Shown: positions 43,066-52,823, counted from the stretch's first letter. The stretch is DNA of 64,000 nt from Bergeyella_A cardium (GCF_030012605.2 NZ_CP114055.2), one strand, 5' to 3'. Program-made: numbers and translations. The notes: a model not told the origin generated them from the letters alone.

Positions 43066-44373
43066 ATGAAATATATTCTTTTCTCTGTTTTAGCATTAAG
43101 TATTTATTCTAAGGGGAAGGCACAGGACACTATTCAAATTTCACAATCAGAAATTGAAGCTAAATCATTAGATGAAAACCTCCAAATAAAACTGGCACAA
43201 AAAGAAGCAGATATAGCACAGACCGAACTTTTAGGAACAAGAGCAATGTATCTTCCCAATATCACAGCATCCTATACATTTATTAATACCAATAACCCTC
43301 TGATGGCTTTTGGTTCAAAACTAAATCAGGAGAGAGTCAGCGCAATGGATTTTGACCCTATGAAACTTAACAACCCCAAAAGTATCTCTAACTTTGGGAC
43401 AAAAGTGGAAATAGAACAACCGATTTTTAATATGGACGCAATACTTCAGAAGAAAGCAGGAAAGGTAAAAGCCGATATACTAAAAATAAAAGCGGAGCGC
43501 ACCAAAGAATACATCCAGTATGAGCTAAGAAAATCCTATATGATGCTCCAGCTTGCCTACAAAATGCTCAAAACATTGGAGAATGCAAGAGCTACAACAC
43601 TCGCCAATAGAAAAATGATGGATAATTATTTCAAAAATGGAATGATTCAGAAGTCCGAAATCTTATATGTGGATGTACGCCTCAGTGAGATTGATAGCCA
43701 GATTCAAATAGCGAAGTCTAACATAAAAAATGCTTCCGACTATCTTTATTTCCTTCTAAACGAAAATTCTAATGGCAAGATTCTTAAACCAACAGAACCT
43801 CTGAAATATCAAGAAGGGCTAATTTCTGAGGATTTAAGACTCAATATTCATCGGAAGGATTTGGAAGCATACAATAAATCTCTGGAAGCCTATAAATGGC
43901 TTATCAAATCTTCAAAATCTAAATTCCTCCCTCGTCTGAATGCCTTTGGAAGCTGGGAAATCTACGATAACAAATTCGCTCAATTTGATGCTAATGGATA
44001 TTTGGTCGGGCTACAGCTATCGTGGAATATTTTTGATGGATTAAAATCAAAATCCGAATCTGAAAAATATAAATCTGAAGTCTCAAAAACACAGGCTGAA
44101 CTCTTGCAATACACAAAACAAAGTGAGCTGGAACTCTCCAAAGCCAGTCGTGCTGTGCAAGATGCGAATTCTAAAATCATATTTACCCAAAAAGCCTGGG
44201 AGCAAAGCAAGGAAGCATACAGAATCCGAAAAAATCGCTATGAGCAGGGGCTGGAAAAATCGGCCGACCTCCTCTCTGCTGAAACCTTAATGTCTCAGAA
44301 AGAATTGGAATATCAGCAAGCGATCTTTGAGTATAACACTGCCTTTGCCTATCTGGAATTTCTGAAAAAATAG
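43066..44373 (+). CDS. TolC-family outer-membrane efflux protein
   Basis: 435 residues with a signal peptide (ending near G-K-A-Q-D) and the long helical repeats of TolC-like OEP domains; the second repeat includes L-Q-L-S-W-N-I-F-D-G and the C-terminal helices E-A-Y-R-I-R-K-N-R-Y-E-Q-G. It should form the outer-membrane duct of the tripartite pump whose adaptor and RND pump follow. The promoter TACTTTTG lies 16 bp upstream. It is the first gene of a 6-kb operon. Confidence 0.92.
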   Translation: MKYILFSVLALSIYSKGKAQDTIQISQSEIEAKSLDENLQIKLAQKEADIAQTELLGTRAMYLPNITASYTFINTNNPLMAFGSKLNQERVSAMDFDPMKLNNPKSISNFGTKVEIEQPIFNMDAILQKKAGKVKADILKIKAERTKEYIQYELRKSYMMLQLAYKMLKTLENARATTLANRKMMDNYFKNGMIQKSEILYVDVRLSEIDSQIQIAKSNIKNASDYLYFLLNENSNGKILKPTEPLKYQEGLISEDLRLNIHRKDLEAYNKSLEAYKWLIKSSKSKFLPRLNAFGSWEIYDNKFAQFDANGYLVGLQLSWNIFDGLKSKSESEKYKSEVSKTQAELLQYTKQSELELSKASRAVQDANSKIIFTQKAWEQSKEAYRIRKNRYEQGLEKSADLLSAETLMSQKELEYQQAIFEYNTAFAYLEFLKK

Positions 44374-44473
44374 TACCATTATAAAGATTTAGTCATAAAA
44401 AATTAATATTTAATTCATTTTATTAAATATCATTATTAGAGGGAAACCGTCTAAGAAATAAAAAAAATCTACT

Positions 44474-45562
44474 ATGAAAAAATACATTTATACCGCAATT
44501 ATTTTAGGAGCGCTCATCAATCAGAGTTGCACCACCGACAAAAAACAAAATGCAGCATTTAATGACAAACCCATTAGTGTTACGGTAAATAGACCGAACA
44601 CAAGTAATGGAACTTCCCATGCCACAGCAAGTGGAAAACTCGTTGCCAAAAACTCAGTAAATGTTTCTACCAGAATGATGGGATATATTACGGGAATGAG
44701 AGCCGAGATTGGGCAAAATGTCCGTGCTGGGCAGTTATTAGTCTCCATCAATGCGAGCGATATTCAGGCTAAGAGTGGTCAGATTAATGCTCAGATTTCT
44801 CAAGCCCAAGCGAGTTATAATATTGCAAAGAAAGATTATGAGCGTTTTGTAAATCTTTATAAGACACAAAGTGCCTCACAAAAGGAAGTTGACGATATGA
44901 AAGCACGCTACGAAATGGCAAAAGCTGGTCTGGATGCTGTCCATCAAATGAAAAATGAAGTGAATGCTCAATACCGCTATACTCATATTACCGCTCCAAT
45001 TTCAGGGATTATTACCGCAAAATATGTGGAACAGGGCGATATGGCAAATCCTGGAATGCCACTTTTAACGATAGAATCACCTTCGTCTTTACAGGCTCAA
45101 GTATTGGTTTCTGAGCAGAACATCAATCAGATTACGAATGGAATGCAGGTTCAGGTGATATTAAAATCATTGAATAAAAGAATTTCGGGGAAAGTTTCAG
45201 AAATCAGTAAATCTTCAGCTAATACAGGCGGACAGTATATGGTTAAAATCAATATTATGGATTCATCGGATGCTTTGGCTGGAATGTTTGTCAATGTAGA
45301 ATTTCCCTTTAAATATTCCGGAAAAGCCAATCAAGACTTTCAGGAAAGCATACAGATACCTAAATCTGCTTTGGTAGAAAATGGTCAGCTTACTGGAGTT
45401 TATGTACTAAGCTCCCAAAATACCGCAATTTTAAGATGGGTAAAAGTAGGCAAAACTTTCGGAGAGCAAGTGGAAATACTTTCTGGATTAAAGGCTGATG
45501 AACCCTATATTCTCACTTCCAATGGGAGATTGTTTAACGGAGCAAGAGTAGAATTGAAATAA
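44474..45562 (+). CDS. RND efflux periplasmic adaptor (membrane fusion lipoprotein)
   Basis: 362 residues with a lipobox N-Q-S-C (Cys 19). The order is that of HlyD/MFP adaptors: half-lipoyl (G-Y-I-T-G-M-R-A-E-I-G-Q-N-V-R-A-G-Q-L-L), alpha hairpin (A-Q-A-S-Y-N-I-A-K-K-D-Y-E-R-F), second half-lipoyl (T-H-I-T-A-P-I-S-G-I-I) and beta barrel. It bridges the TolC-like duct and the RND pump. It is the middle gene of the operon. Substrate is unknown; there are no His/Met-rich metal tails. Confidence 0.92.
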   Translation: MKKYIYTAIILGALINQSCTTDKKQNAAFNDKPISVTVNRPNTSNGTSHATASGKLVAKNSVNVSTRMMGYITGMRAEIGQNVRAGQLLVSINASDIQAKSGQINAQISQAQASYNIAKKDYERFVNLYKTQSASQKEVDDMKARYEMAKAGLDAVHQMKNEVNAQYRYTHITAPISGIITAKYVEQGDMANPGMPLLTIESPSSLQAQVLVSEQNINQITNGMQVQVILKSLNKRISGKVSEISKSSANTGGQYMVKINIMDSSDALAGMFVNVEFPFKYSGKANQDFQESIQIPKSALVENGQLTGVYVLSSQNTAILRWVKVGKTFGEQVEILSGLKADEPYILTSNGRLFNGARVELK

Positions 45563-45598
45563 TCAAACTACCTTATTAAATACTAAAAATTTTTTTTT

Positions 45599-48500
45599 AT
45601 GGAAAAAGGATTCTCAGGACGTATTGCCGCGTTTTTTATCAATTCAAAACTCACGATTTTGCTGATGATAGCACTGATGATTATCGGTGTGTATAGCTCA
45701 ACTTTAATTCCCAGAGAAGAAGAACCTCAAATTGTAATTCCGATGGCAGATGTTATGGTCGGTTACCCTGGAGCTAATCCTCAGGAAGTAGAGAACCGTG
45801 TGATTAAACCTTTGGAAAAGATTATTTCCAACATCAAAGGTGTAGAGCATTTACACTCTATGGCAATGAATGGACAGGGAATGATTATCGTTCAGTTTTT
45901 GGTAGGTGAAGATACAGAGCGCTCATATGTAAAACTCTATGATGAATTGATGAAACATCAGGATATTTTCCCGAAAGGAGTGATGCCTCCAATGGTAAAA
46001 ACCCGCTCTATAGATGATGTGCCAATGTTAGGGCTCACACTTTGGAGCGATAAATATAATGATTACGAACTTCGACAGATTGGAGAAGAAGTAGCTTCCG
46101 AAATCAAAAAAATCAAGGATGTCTCCCAGACCAATGTAATCGGTGGACGAAACCGACAGCTTTCTGTAACACTGGATAAGGATAAAATGGCAGAGCTAAG
46201 CATAGACCCACTAGGCATTATGCAAATGATTCAGGCAAATAATGGAAGTTCTCAATCTGGAAAATTTAATTCTGGGGATACAGAATTTATGCTTACAACA
46301 GGGCAGTTTCTCTATTCTCAGGAAGATGTAGAAAACCTCGTGGTAGGGACTTCACAAAATATGCCTGTATATCTAAAACAGGTTGCCAAAATCTCAGATG
46401 GCGCTTCAGCTCCTGTAAACTATGTGAGTTTTGGTTATGGAAATGCTACCCAAAATGGGAAGAAATTCAAGTCTGAATACCCCGCAGTAACGCTTTCTGT
46501 TTCCAAAGTGAAGGGTGCCGATGCAATGAAAATTTCTAAACGCATCATTTCCAAAGTAGATGACCTCAAAAAAACACTGATTCCTGATAAAGTCTATGTA
46601 GAAGTAACACGAAATTACGGAGAAACCGCCTCACATAAAGTTTCTGAACTTCTAATGCACCTTGGTGTTGCCATTATTGCCGTTACTGTTCTGGTAATGC
46701 TGGCGATGGGCTGGCGAGGTGGGCTGGTAGTATTTTTATCCGTTCCACTAACATTTGCTCTCACGCTTTTCAGTTACTACATCCTCGGTTATACACTCAA
46801 TAGAATCACTCTTTTTGCTCTTGTTTTTGTGGTGGGAATTGTAGTAGATGACAGTATCATCATTGCAGAAAATATGCACCGGCATTTTCATATGAAGAAA
46901 CTCCCGTTTAAGCAGGCAGCTATTTATGCAATCAACGAAGTGGGCAACCCAACTGTTTTAGCAACATTTATTGTAATTGCAGCAATATTACCAATGGCTT
47001 TCGTTTCTGGGATGATGGGACCTTATATGTCTCCTATGCCCATCGGTGCATCTATTGCGATGATGCTTTCCCTTTTCGTAGCACTCACCATTACTCCTTA
47101 TTTAGGTTATCATTTACTCCGAGTAAAAGATGAGCAGGAGCATAAAGAAGAGCGAGGTCTGGAAACTTCAAAAATCTACAAAATCTATAAAAAGATTGAG
47201 CTCCCACTCTTAAACTCCACATCTAAAAGATGGCTAATGCTGGGGATTACCGCTGTTTTATTACTGGTTTCCGTATCTGCATTTTTTACGAAATGGATAG
47301 CCGTAAAACTACTTCCATTTGATAATAAAAATGAAATCCAAGTGGTTATTGATATGCCCGAAGGGAACACTTTAGAGCGAACCAATGCCTTAACCAAAGA
47401 CATTGCACAGTATCTGAAAACCGTTCCAGAAGTAGTGAATTATCAAAATTATGTAGGTTCATCAGCACCGATTACCTTTAACGGTTTGGTTCGCCATTAT
47501 GATATGCGAGGAGCAAGTAATACAGCAGATATTCAGGTAAATTTAAAAGGAAAAGAAGAGCGCTCAGAGCAGAGCCACAATGTTGCAAAAAATATTCGCC
47601 CCGAGATTCAAAAAATTGCAAAAAAATACAATGCAAATGTAAAAATCGTAGAAGTTCCCCCAGGACCACCTGTCTTATCAACCATCGTTGCGGAAGTTTA
47701 TGGACCAAACTACGATGAGCAGATGCGCATAGCAAAAGAGATTGAAAAAATCCTCCAAAAAACCGATGATGTCGTAGATATTGATACGAGAATTGAGGAC
47801 AGTCAGAAAGAGTTCAAAATAATTCCTGATAAGGAAAAATCAATGTTAAACGGAGTTGCTCCTCAGCAGATTGTAGGAAATATAACCTATTTAATGGGAG
47901 AATATCCTATTGGAAATCTGTACGATGAAAAATCTGTTTATCCGATTGATATCGTTATGAGGCTTAATGATGCCGACAAGGCCAATATTCAGGATATAAC
48001 CAGCCTAAAAGTAAAAGGACAAATAGGAATGATTCCCGTCTCGGATTTAGTAAAAATAGAAGAGAAAGAAGTAGAAAAAAGTATTTACCGCAAAGACCAG
48101 CAACGCGTAGTTTATGTAATGGCAGATATGGCGGGAGCATTAGAAAGCCCTGCATACGCTATTCTCGGAATGGATGAAAAGCTCAAACACATTAAAATCC
48201 CCAATGGTTATAAACTAAATGAACTGTATATGGGGCAGCCCAATAGCGATTTTGACTATACCATAAAATGGGATGGAGAATGGCAAATTACACTCGAAGT
48301 TTTCCGTGATTTTGCTGTAGCTTTTGCCGTAGTCCTTATCATTATTTATATGCTGATTGTCGGTTGGTTCCAGAATTTCAAAACCCCGTTTGTAATGATG
48401 ATTGCTATCCCTCTTTCACTTATTGGAATTGTACTCGGCCATTGGCTTTTAGATGCATTCTTTACTGCAACTTCATTTATTGGGATGATTGCCCTTACAG

Positions 48501-48820
48501 GAGTAATGGTAAGAAACTCTGTATTACTCATCGATTTTATTGAAATTCGCTTGGAGCAAGGTGAGGAGCTGAAACAAGCTATCATAGAAGCAGGAGCCGT
48601 GAGAACTACTCCTATCTTGCTCACAACTGGAGCCGTTGTCATCGGTGCAATGATTATTCTCTTTGATCCTATTTTTCAAGGACTGGCAATTTCATTAGTA
48701 TTCGGAGCTATTGTCTCTACCCTGCTTACTTTAGTTGTAGTCCCACTGGTATATTATATGGTAGAACGCAAAAAATGGAAGAGTACCTCCAAAAAAGAAT
48801 GCGACCTATCGGAAGAATAA
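45599..48820 (+). CDS. RND-family efflux pump permease
   Basis: 1073 residues with 12 membrane segments and two large periplasmic loops. It has P-R-E-E-E-P-Q-I near residue 38, the charged V-G-I-V-V-D-D-S-I-I-I-A-E-N of TM4 in the middle of the first half, and G-V-M-V-R-N-S-V-L-L-I-D-F in the second half. It exports drugs or other toxic compounds using the proton gradient; the heavy-metal (CusA) versus multidrug question is open, because CusA methionine relays are not obvious. The start codon follows a run of eight T. Confidence 0.93.
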   Translation: MEKGFSGRIAAFFINSKLTILLMIALMIIGVYSSTLIPREEEPQIVIPMADVMVGYPGANPQEVENRVIKPLEKIISNIKGVEHLHSMAMNGQGMIIVQFLVGEDTERSYVKLYDELMKHQDIFPKGVMPPMVKTRSIDDVPMLGLTLWSDKYNDYELRQIGEEVASEIKKIKDVSQTNVIGGRNRQLSVTLDKDKMAELSIDPLGIMQMIQANNGSSQSGKFNSGDTEFMLTTGQFLYSQEDVENLVVGTSQNMPVYLKQVAKISDGASAPVNYVSFGYGNATQNGKKFKSEYPAVTLSVSKVKGADAMKISKRIISKVDDLKKTLIPDKVYVEVTRNYGETASHKVSELLMHLGVAIIAVTVLVMLAMGWRGGLVVFLSVPLTFALTLFSYYILGYTLNRITLFALVFVVGIVVDDSIIIAENMHRHFHMKKLPFKQAAIYAINEVGNPTVLATFIVIAAILPMAFVSGMMGPYMSPMPIGASIAMMLSLFVALTITPYLGYHLLRVKDEQEHKEERGLETSKIYKIYKKIELPLLNSTSKRWLMLGITAVLLLVSVSAFFTKWIAVKLLPFDNKNEIQVVIDMPEGNTLERTNALTKDIAQYLKTVPEVVNYQNYVGSSAPITFNGLVRHYDMRGASNTADIQVNLKGKEERSEQSHNVAKNIRPEIQKIAKKYNANVKIVEVPPGPPVLSTIVAEVYGPNYDEQMRIAKEIEKILQKTDDVVDIDTRIEDSQKEFKIIPDKEKSMLNGVAPQQIVGNITYLMGEYPIGNLYDEKSVYPIDIVMRLNDADKANIQDITSLKVKGQIGMIPVSDLVKIEEKEVEKSIYRKDQQRVVYVMADMAGALESPAYAILGMDEKLKHIKIPNGYKLNELYMGQPNSDFDYTIKWDGEWQITLEVFRDFAVAFAVVLIIIYMLIVGWFQNFKTPFVMMIAIPLSLIGIVLGHWLLDAFFTATSFIGMIALTGVMVRNSVLLIDFIEIRLEQGEELKQAIIEAGAVRTTPILLTTGAVVIGAMIILFDPIFQGLAISLVFGAIVSTLLTLVVVPLVYYMVERKKWKSTSKKECDLSEE

Positions 48821-48899
48821 CTAACCTTGAAAACTTAAAATCTAAAACTCATAACCTTCAATTATATATTTTTAAAATTAAACTTTAAAACAAAACATT

Positions 48900-49100
48900 A
48901 TGCAAACAAGAATTGTACATGCCATTGCAGGAACTTTAATCTTAATCGGCCTCCTGTTAGGAATTTTCATAAACCCAAACGGGTTCTGGCTCATAGGACT
49001 TGTAGGGCTTAATATGCTGATTCACGCTACCACAAACTGGTGTATGATGTATATGATTCTGAATAAATTGGGTGTGAAGAAAGACGGAAAATGCAGTTAG
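48900..49100 (+). CDS. Small DUF2892-like membrane protein
   Basis: 66 residues with two membrane helices (about 5-25 and 29-50). The pattern R-I-V-H-A-I-A-G-T-L-I-L-I-G and L-I-G-L-V-G-L-N-M-L-I fits DUF2892 proteins, which in other genomes often accompany or are fused to rhodanese domains. It carries one Cys in W-C-M-M-Y and a C-terminal K-C-S. It lies 79 bp after the RND gene and probably belongs to the same transcript. Confidence 0.75.
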   Translation: MQTRIVHAIAGTLILIGLLLGIFINPNGFWLIGLVGLNMLIHATTNWCMMYMILNKLGVKKDGKCS

Positions 49101-49127
49101 GTTCTGTATAAAATTAATTTTAAAGTT

Positions 49128-49168
49128 TTAATTTTTTCAGCCACTTACAGTATTGTGAGTGGCTTTGG
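49128..49168 (+). terminator. Hairpin at the end of the efflux operon
   Basis: AGCCACTTACA / TGTGAGTGGCT stem with a GTAT loop at 49139-49164. There is no good T run, so it may be only a weak terminator. Confidence 0.5.
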
Positions 49169-49247
49169 GCTCCCCCCCCTGTTTTAAGCCTCTTTATATC
49201 CATATTATACTCCTAAAAATATTAAACAATGCCTCTCCAAAAATCCC

Positions 49248-49255
49248 TATATTTG
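49248..49255 (+). promoter_or_regulatory. TAnnTTTG -7 element, 5 bp before a start codon
   Basis: TATATTTG, then TCGCT and the ATG at 49261. The message would be leaderless or have a very short leader. Confidence 0.65.
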
Positions 49256-49260
49256 TCGCT

Positions 49261-50115
49261 ATGATTAGCAGAGTCGCTTTTATTATCAACCCCAATTCCT
49301 CGAAAGGACAATACGAACCTTTTTTAAAGGAAATCAACCAACGCATAGACCAACCCACCGTACTTATTTCTCGTACAAAAGAGGATACAGAGCGCTTCAT
49401 CTCTGAGAACTGGGAGCATATTGATATTTTTGTAGCTGCTGGTGGCGATGGCACCATCTCCTCCATTGCGCAGCAACTGGTCAATTCCGAGAAAATCCTC
49501 GCGGTCTATCCAATGGGGTCGGGTAATGGCTTTGCAAGAGAAAATGGCTTCAATACCAATCTAAAAAAGCTTATAGAAAAACTCCAAAAAGGCAATTCAA
49601 AGAAAATAGATACGGTAAAAATCAATGATTATTTCTGTATCAATGTCTCTGGTGTGGGGCTCGACAGCACTGTGGCCCATAATTTTGAGAAGACTTCACG
49701 GGGATTTTTCAACTATATAAAAACAACGGTCAAGACCTATTTTCAGTTTAAAAGCGTAGAGGTTTCCTTTTCAGATTCCCACTTTAAGAACTTCAGTGGC
49801 AGCTATATGATGCTCAATATTGCCAACACCCGTCAGTTTGGGAACAATGCCTACATCGCACCGCAGGCGATGATAGATGACGGTAAGATAGACCTTGCAC
49901 TCGTCAAGAAGTTTCCGTTCTGGTACTCGCCTATCTTCGCCTGCCAACTTTTCACCAAAAAACTGAGGGGCAACCGCTACATCAAATACCTCTGTACAGA
50001 AAAAATTGAGATAAATGCTTCCTCCGATCTCTGGCATATAGACGGTGATGCGGTGAGTATTTCCTCCCCCGTTAGCATTAAAGTTTCCAAACAAAGCCTT
50101 CGTATTTTGCAATAA
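49261..50115 (+). CDS. Diacylglycerol kinase-family lipid kinase (YegS/DgkB-like)
   Basis: 284 residues. The catalytic domain begins V-A-F-I-I-N-P-N-S-S-K-G and has the nucleotide loop G-G-D-G-T-I-S and P-M-G-S-G-N-G-F-A-R. The C-terminal domain holds the structural D-G-K-I-D-L-A-L and I-D-G-D-A-V. It phosphorylates diacylglycerol or a related lipid; the exact lipid is not clear. The longer frame from 49159 is rejected because the -7 element lies within it. The GH25 gene follows 18 bp later. Confidence 0.9.
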   Translation: MISRVAFIINPNSSKGQYEPFLKEINQRIDQPTVLISRTKEDTERFISENWEHIDIFVAAGGDGTISSIAQQLVNSEKILAVYPMGSGNGFARENGFNTNLKKLIEKLQKGNSKKIDTVKINDYFCINVSGVGLDSTVAHNFEKTSRGFFNYIKTTVKTYFQFKSVEVSFSDSHFKNFSGSYMMLNIANTRQFGNNAYIAPQAMIDDGKIDLALVKKFPFWYSPIFACQLFTKKLRGNRYIKYLCTEKIEINASSDLWHIDGDAVSISSPVSIKVSKQSLRILQ

Positions 50116-50133
50116 AAAAATCACAGGATAAAT

Positions 50134-51021
50134 ATGCAGAAAACAGCCCACAAGAGGAAAAAGACAAGTGCTAAAAAGCCTTCTACCCATCGAAAAAAGA
50201 ATAAGAAAAACAAACGCTTTTGGAAGAAAAGACACCTCCTTTTAGTGTTTCTGCTCATTGGGCTTTTCTCTATCGGATTTTATTACAGAACGACCCTCGG
50301 GTACTATTATTCCTCCTATTTTAGGATTAAAAAAGAGCATTCTGTACTCAAAAACACCCCGTATGAAACGATGAGAATGGAGAGAATCATCTCTGAACAT
50401 CACGATAAAGTCTTCGGAATAGATATTTCTCATTATCAAAGAAAAGAGGACATTGAGTGGGACAGTATGACGATTGCGGGCGGAGCTATTTCGATTGATT
50501 TCGTTGTGCTAAGGGCTACGATGGGCAATGCCAGTACCGATAAACACTTCGCTGATTTTTGGATGAAAGCCCAACAGCACGGCAAAATCCGCGGTGCTTA
50601 CCACTTCTACCGCGCCGATGAAGACCCTGCCCAGCAGGCAAAAAACTTTATTGCTACGGTTCACCTTGAAGCAGATGACCTCCCTCCCGTGCTCGATATA
50701 GAGAAAATCCCAAGGAGGAGATCAAAAGAACAGCTCATTGCCGACCTCAAGAAATGGTGCAATATTATAGAAAATCACTACGGTAAGAAGCCCATCATCT
50801 ACACCTATTATTACTACTATAAGGACTTTTTGCGTGGCGAGTTTGAAGGTTATCCCCTTTGGCTTGCCAATTATAACAATGTACTCCAGCCTTCCCCTAC
50901 CGACCACTGGGAGTTCTGGCAATTCTCCGAAAAGGGCATTGTCTATGGCATTAATACAAAAGTAGATCTCAATGTCTTCAACGGCTCCCTCCAAGAGCTT
51001 AAAAAATTTAGCAATAAGTAG
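50134..51021 (+). CDS. Membrane-anchored GH25 lysozyme
   Basis: 295 residues. A very basic N-terminus of 30 residues (K/R-rich), one transmembrane helix (about 34-52), then a GH25 domain. The catalytic pocket shows F-G-I-D-I-S-H-Y-Q, F-V-V-L-R-A-T-M-G, G-A-Y-H-F-Y-R and V-L-D-I-E-K. Family enzymes cut beta-1,4 bonds in peptidoglycan. The strongly basic tail stays in the cytoplasm, so the enzyme faces the periplasm from the inner membrane. It is probably co-transcribed with the lipid kinase. Confidence 0.92.
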   Translation: MQKTAHKRKKTSAKKPSTHRKKNKKNKRFWKKRHLLLVFLLIGLFSIGFYYRTTLGYYYSSYFRIKKEHSVLKNTPYETMRMERIISEHHDKVFGIDISHYQRKEDIEWDSMTIAGGAISIDFVVLRATMGNASTDKHFADFWMKAQQHGKIRGAYHFYRADEDPAQQAKNFIATVHLEADDLPPVLDIEKIPRRRSKEQLIADLKKWCNIIENHYGKKPIIYTYYYYYKDFLRGEFEGYPLWLANYNNVLQPSPTDHWEFWQFSEKGIVYGINTKVDLNVFNGSLQELKKFSNK

Positions 51022-51067
51022 CTTCTTAACACTGGTAACACGGCTTCAATTATTAAGCTACTACTAC

Positions 51068-51093
51068 TAAAAAAGAGAAGCCTAAGCCTCTCT
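51068..51093 (-). terminator. Terminator of obg
   Basis: AGAGAAGC / GCCTCTCT stem with loop CTAA; on the minus strand it is followed by TTTTTT. Confidence 0.8.
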
Positions 51094-51105
51094 CATAAAA
51101 TGAAA

Positions 51106-52092
51106 TTAATCTTGGTTTAAAGTTTTCCAGAGGACATCTTTAAGCTCCGTAAGCCCCTCGCCTGTAACCCCCGAAAAGAATAATGGCTGTTTATTCTCTG
51201 GAAATTCTGCGGAGATTTCTCTTTTTAGCTCGTCATCGAGTAAATCTGCTTTAGAAATAGAGATAACGAAATCCTTATGTAGGAGTTCGGGATTGTATTC
51301 TTTAAGTTCGTTTTCCAGAATTTTAAACTCTTGGTAATGATCTTCGGCATCGGCAGGAATGAGAAACAAGAGTACCGAATTTCTTTCTATATGCCTTAAA
51401 AAACGATGCCCAAGCCCTTTGCCTTCGGCAGCTCCTTCTATAATACCAGGGATATCTGCCATCACGAAAGACTTATAATTTCGGTAATTTACAATGCCCA
51501 AATTAGGTGTAAGGGTAGTGAAAGCATAATCTGCAATTTTGGGCTTAGCCGCAGAGACAACCGACAGGAGCGTGGATTTACCAGCATTAGGAAAACCGAC
51601 CAAACCTACATCCGCAAGGACTTTAAGCTCAAAAGTAATATATCCCTCCTCACCCGGAAGCCCAGGTTGCGCATAACGAGGGGTCTGATTAGTTGCAGAT
51701 TTAAAATGCTCATTGCCCAAGCCGCCTTTCCCACCTTTCATTAAGATGATTTCCTGCTTATCTTCCATTATTTCGCCTAATATCTCTCCATCTTCATTCT
51801 TCGCAATGGTACCAATCGGCACTTCTATATAGACATCTTCGCCATCAGCACCTGTGAGCTGACTTTTACCGCCATTCTCCCCTCTTCCAGCCTTTATATG
51901 CCGAGTATATCTGAGAGGGAGGAGCGTCCATTCGTGGGCATTTCCTTTCATAATGATATTCCCTCCTCTTCCGCCATCACCACCATCAGGACCGCCTTTC
52001 GGAATATACTTCTCTCTCCTTAGGTGAGCTGAACCAGCCCCTCCGTGCCCCGACTGGCAGTGGATTTTTACATAATCTACAAAGTTTGACAT
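51106..52092 (-). CDS. obg: GTPase Obg (ObgE/CgtA)
   Basis: 328 residues. The glycine-rich Obg fold (D-Y-V-K-I-H-C-Q-S-G-H-G-G-A-G-S ... G-P-D-G-G-D-G-G-R-G-G) covers the first 155 residues or so, followed by a GTPase domain with G-F-P-N-A-G-K-S-T-L-L, D-I-P-G-I-I-E-G-A and S-K-A-D. The C-terminal Obg-specific domain found in some species is absent. It acts in 50S assembly and stress control. It has its own TATCTTTG element at 52161-52168. Confidence 0.97.
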   Translation of the reverse strand: MSNFVDYVKIHCQSGHGGAGSAHLRREKYIPKGGPDGGDGGRGGNIIMKGNAHEWTLLPLRYTRHIKAGRGENGGKSQLTGADGEDVYIEVPIGTIAKNEDGEILGEIMEDKQEIILMKGGKGGLGNEHFKSATNQTPRYAQPGLPGEEGYITFELKVLADVGLVGFPNAGKSTLLSVVSAAKPKIADYAFTTLTPNLGIVNYRNYKSFVMADIPGIIEGAAEGKGLGHRFLRHIERNSVLLFLIPADAEDHYQEFKILENELKEYNPELLHKDFVISISKADLLDDELKREISAEFPENKQPLFFSGVTGEGLTELKDVLWKTLNQD

Positions 52093-52160
52093 AAAAAATT
52101 ATTCATTGATATTAGAACAAAAGCCCCCAGACTTAAGATTAATTACAGCCTTAAAGCGGG

Positions 52161-52168
52161 CAAAGATA
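52161..52168 (-). promoter_or_regulatory. TAnnTTTG -7 element of obg
   Basis: TATCTTTG on the minus strand, 68 bp before the ATG, giving a leader of about 60 nt. Confidence 0.6.
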
Positions 52169-52195
52169 TAAAAATAAAGCGATGATAAATAAACA

Positions 52196-52226
52196 AAAGA
52201 GCTACCCAAATGAGCAACTCTTTTAT
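52196..52226 (-). terminator. Terminator of adk
   Basis: AAAAGAG / CTCTTTT stem extended by several G-T pairs, with T-rich sequence after it on the minus strand. Confidence 0.7.
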
Positions 52227-52244
52227 AAATACAATGAATAAATT

Positions 52245-52823
52245 TTACTTGATTTTTTCTACTTCTGCGTATAGCTTTTCGGAGATTTCGTCTATTTCTC
52301 CTACGCCGTTTATCTCTACATATTTCCCTTGTTTCTTGTAGAGCTCTGCTACTTCGGCAGTTTTTGCATAGTATTCTTTTATTCTGTTTCTGATGATATT
52401 TTCATCGGCATCATCGGTTCTACCGCTGGTTTCTCCTCTTTTTAGAAGTCTTTGTACCAAGATTTCATCTTCAACCATTAAAGCGAGACAGATGCTGATT
52501 TCGGAATCTAGGACTTCTTTCACTATTTTTTCTACAGCTTCTGTTTGGGCCACAGTTCTCGGAACACCATCAAAAATAAACCCGTTGGTATCGGTAGGTT
52601 TTTGGACTTCTTCTCTCAGCATATCGCAAGTTACCTGGTCTGGAACCAATTCCCCTCTATCTATATAAGATTTTGCGAGTTTGCCGAGTTCTGTTTCATT
52701 TTTGATGTTATACCTGAATAAATCTCCTGTGGAAATTTGTTTCAGATTAAACTTTTGGATTAAGTTCTGTGCCTGCGTTCCTTTTCCACTACCTGGAGGC
52801 CCAAAGAGTACAATGTTTATCAT
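52245..52823 (-). CDS. adk: Adenylate kinase
   Basis: 192 residues with P-loop G-P-P-G-S-G-K-G-T-Q, the AMP-binding S-T-G-D-L-F-R and F-D-G-V-P-R-T, and a short lid (R-G-E-T-S-G-R-T-D-D) without zinc cysteines. It interconverts ATP, ADP and AMP. In Flavobacteria hpt, adk and obg are commonly neighbours; here a toxin-antitoxin pair sits between adk and hpt. Confidence 0.97.
   Translation of the reverse strand: MINIVLFGPPGSGKGTQAQNLIQKFNLKQISTGDLFRYNIKNETELGKLAKSYIDRGELVPDQVTCDMLREEVQKPTDTNGFIFDGVPRTVAQTEAVEKIVKEVLDSEISICLALMVEDEILVQRLLKRGETSGRTDDADENIIRNRIKEYYAKTAEVAELYKKQGKYVEINGVGEIDEISEKLYAEVEKIK

Noticed and set aside
49171..49178. Run of eight C as a phase-variation site
   Set aside because: It is in an intergenic stretch upstream of the lipid kinase promoter and not in a gene, so slippage would have no clear effect.
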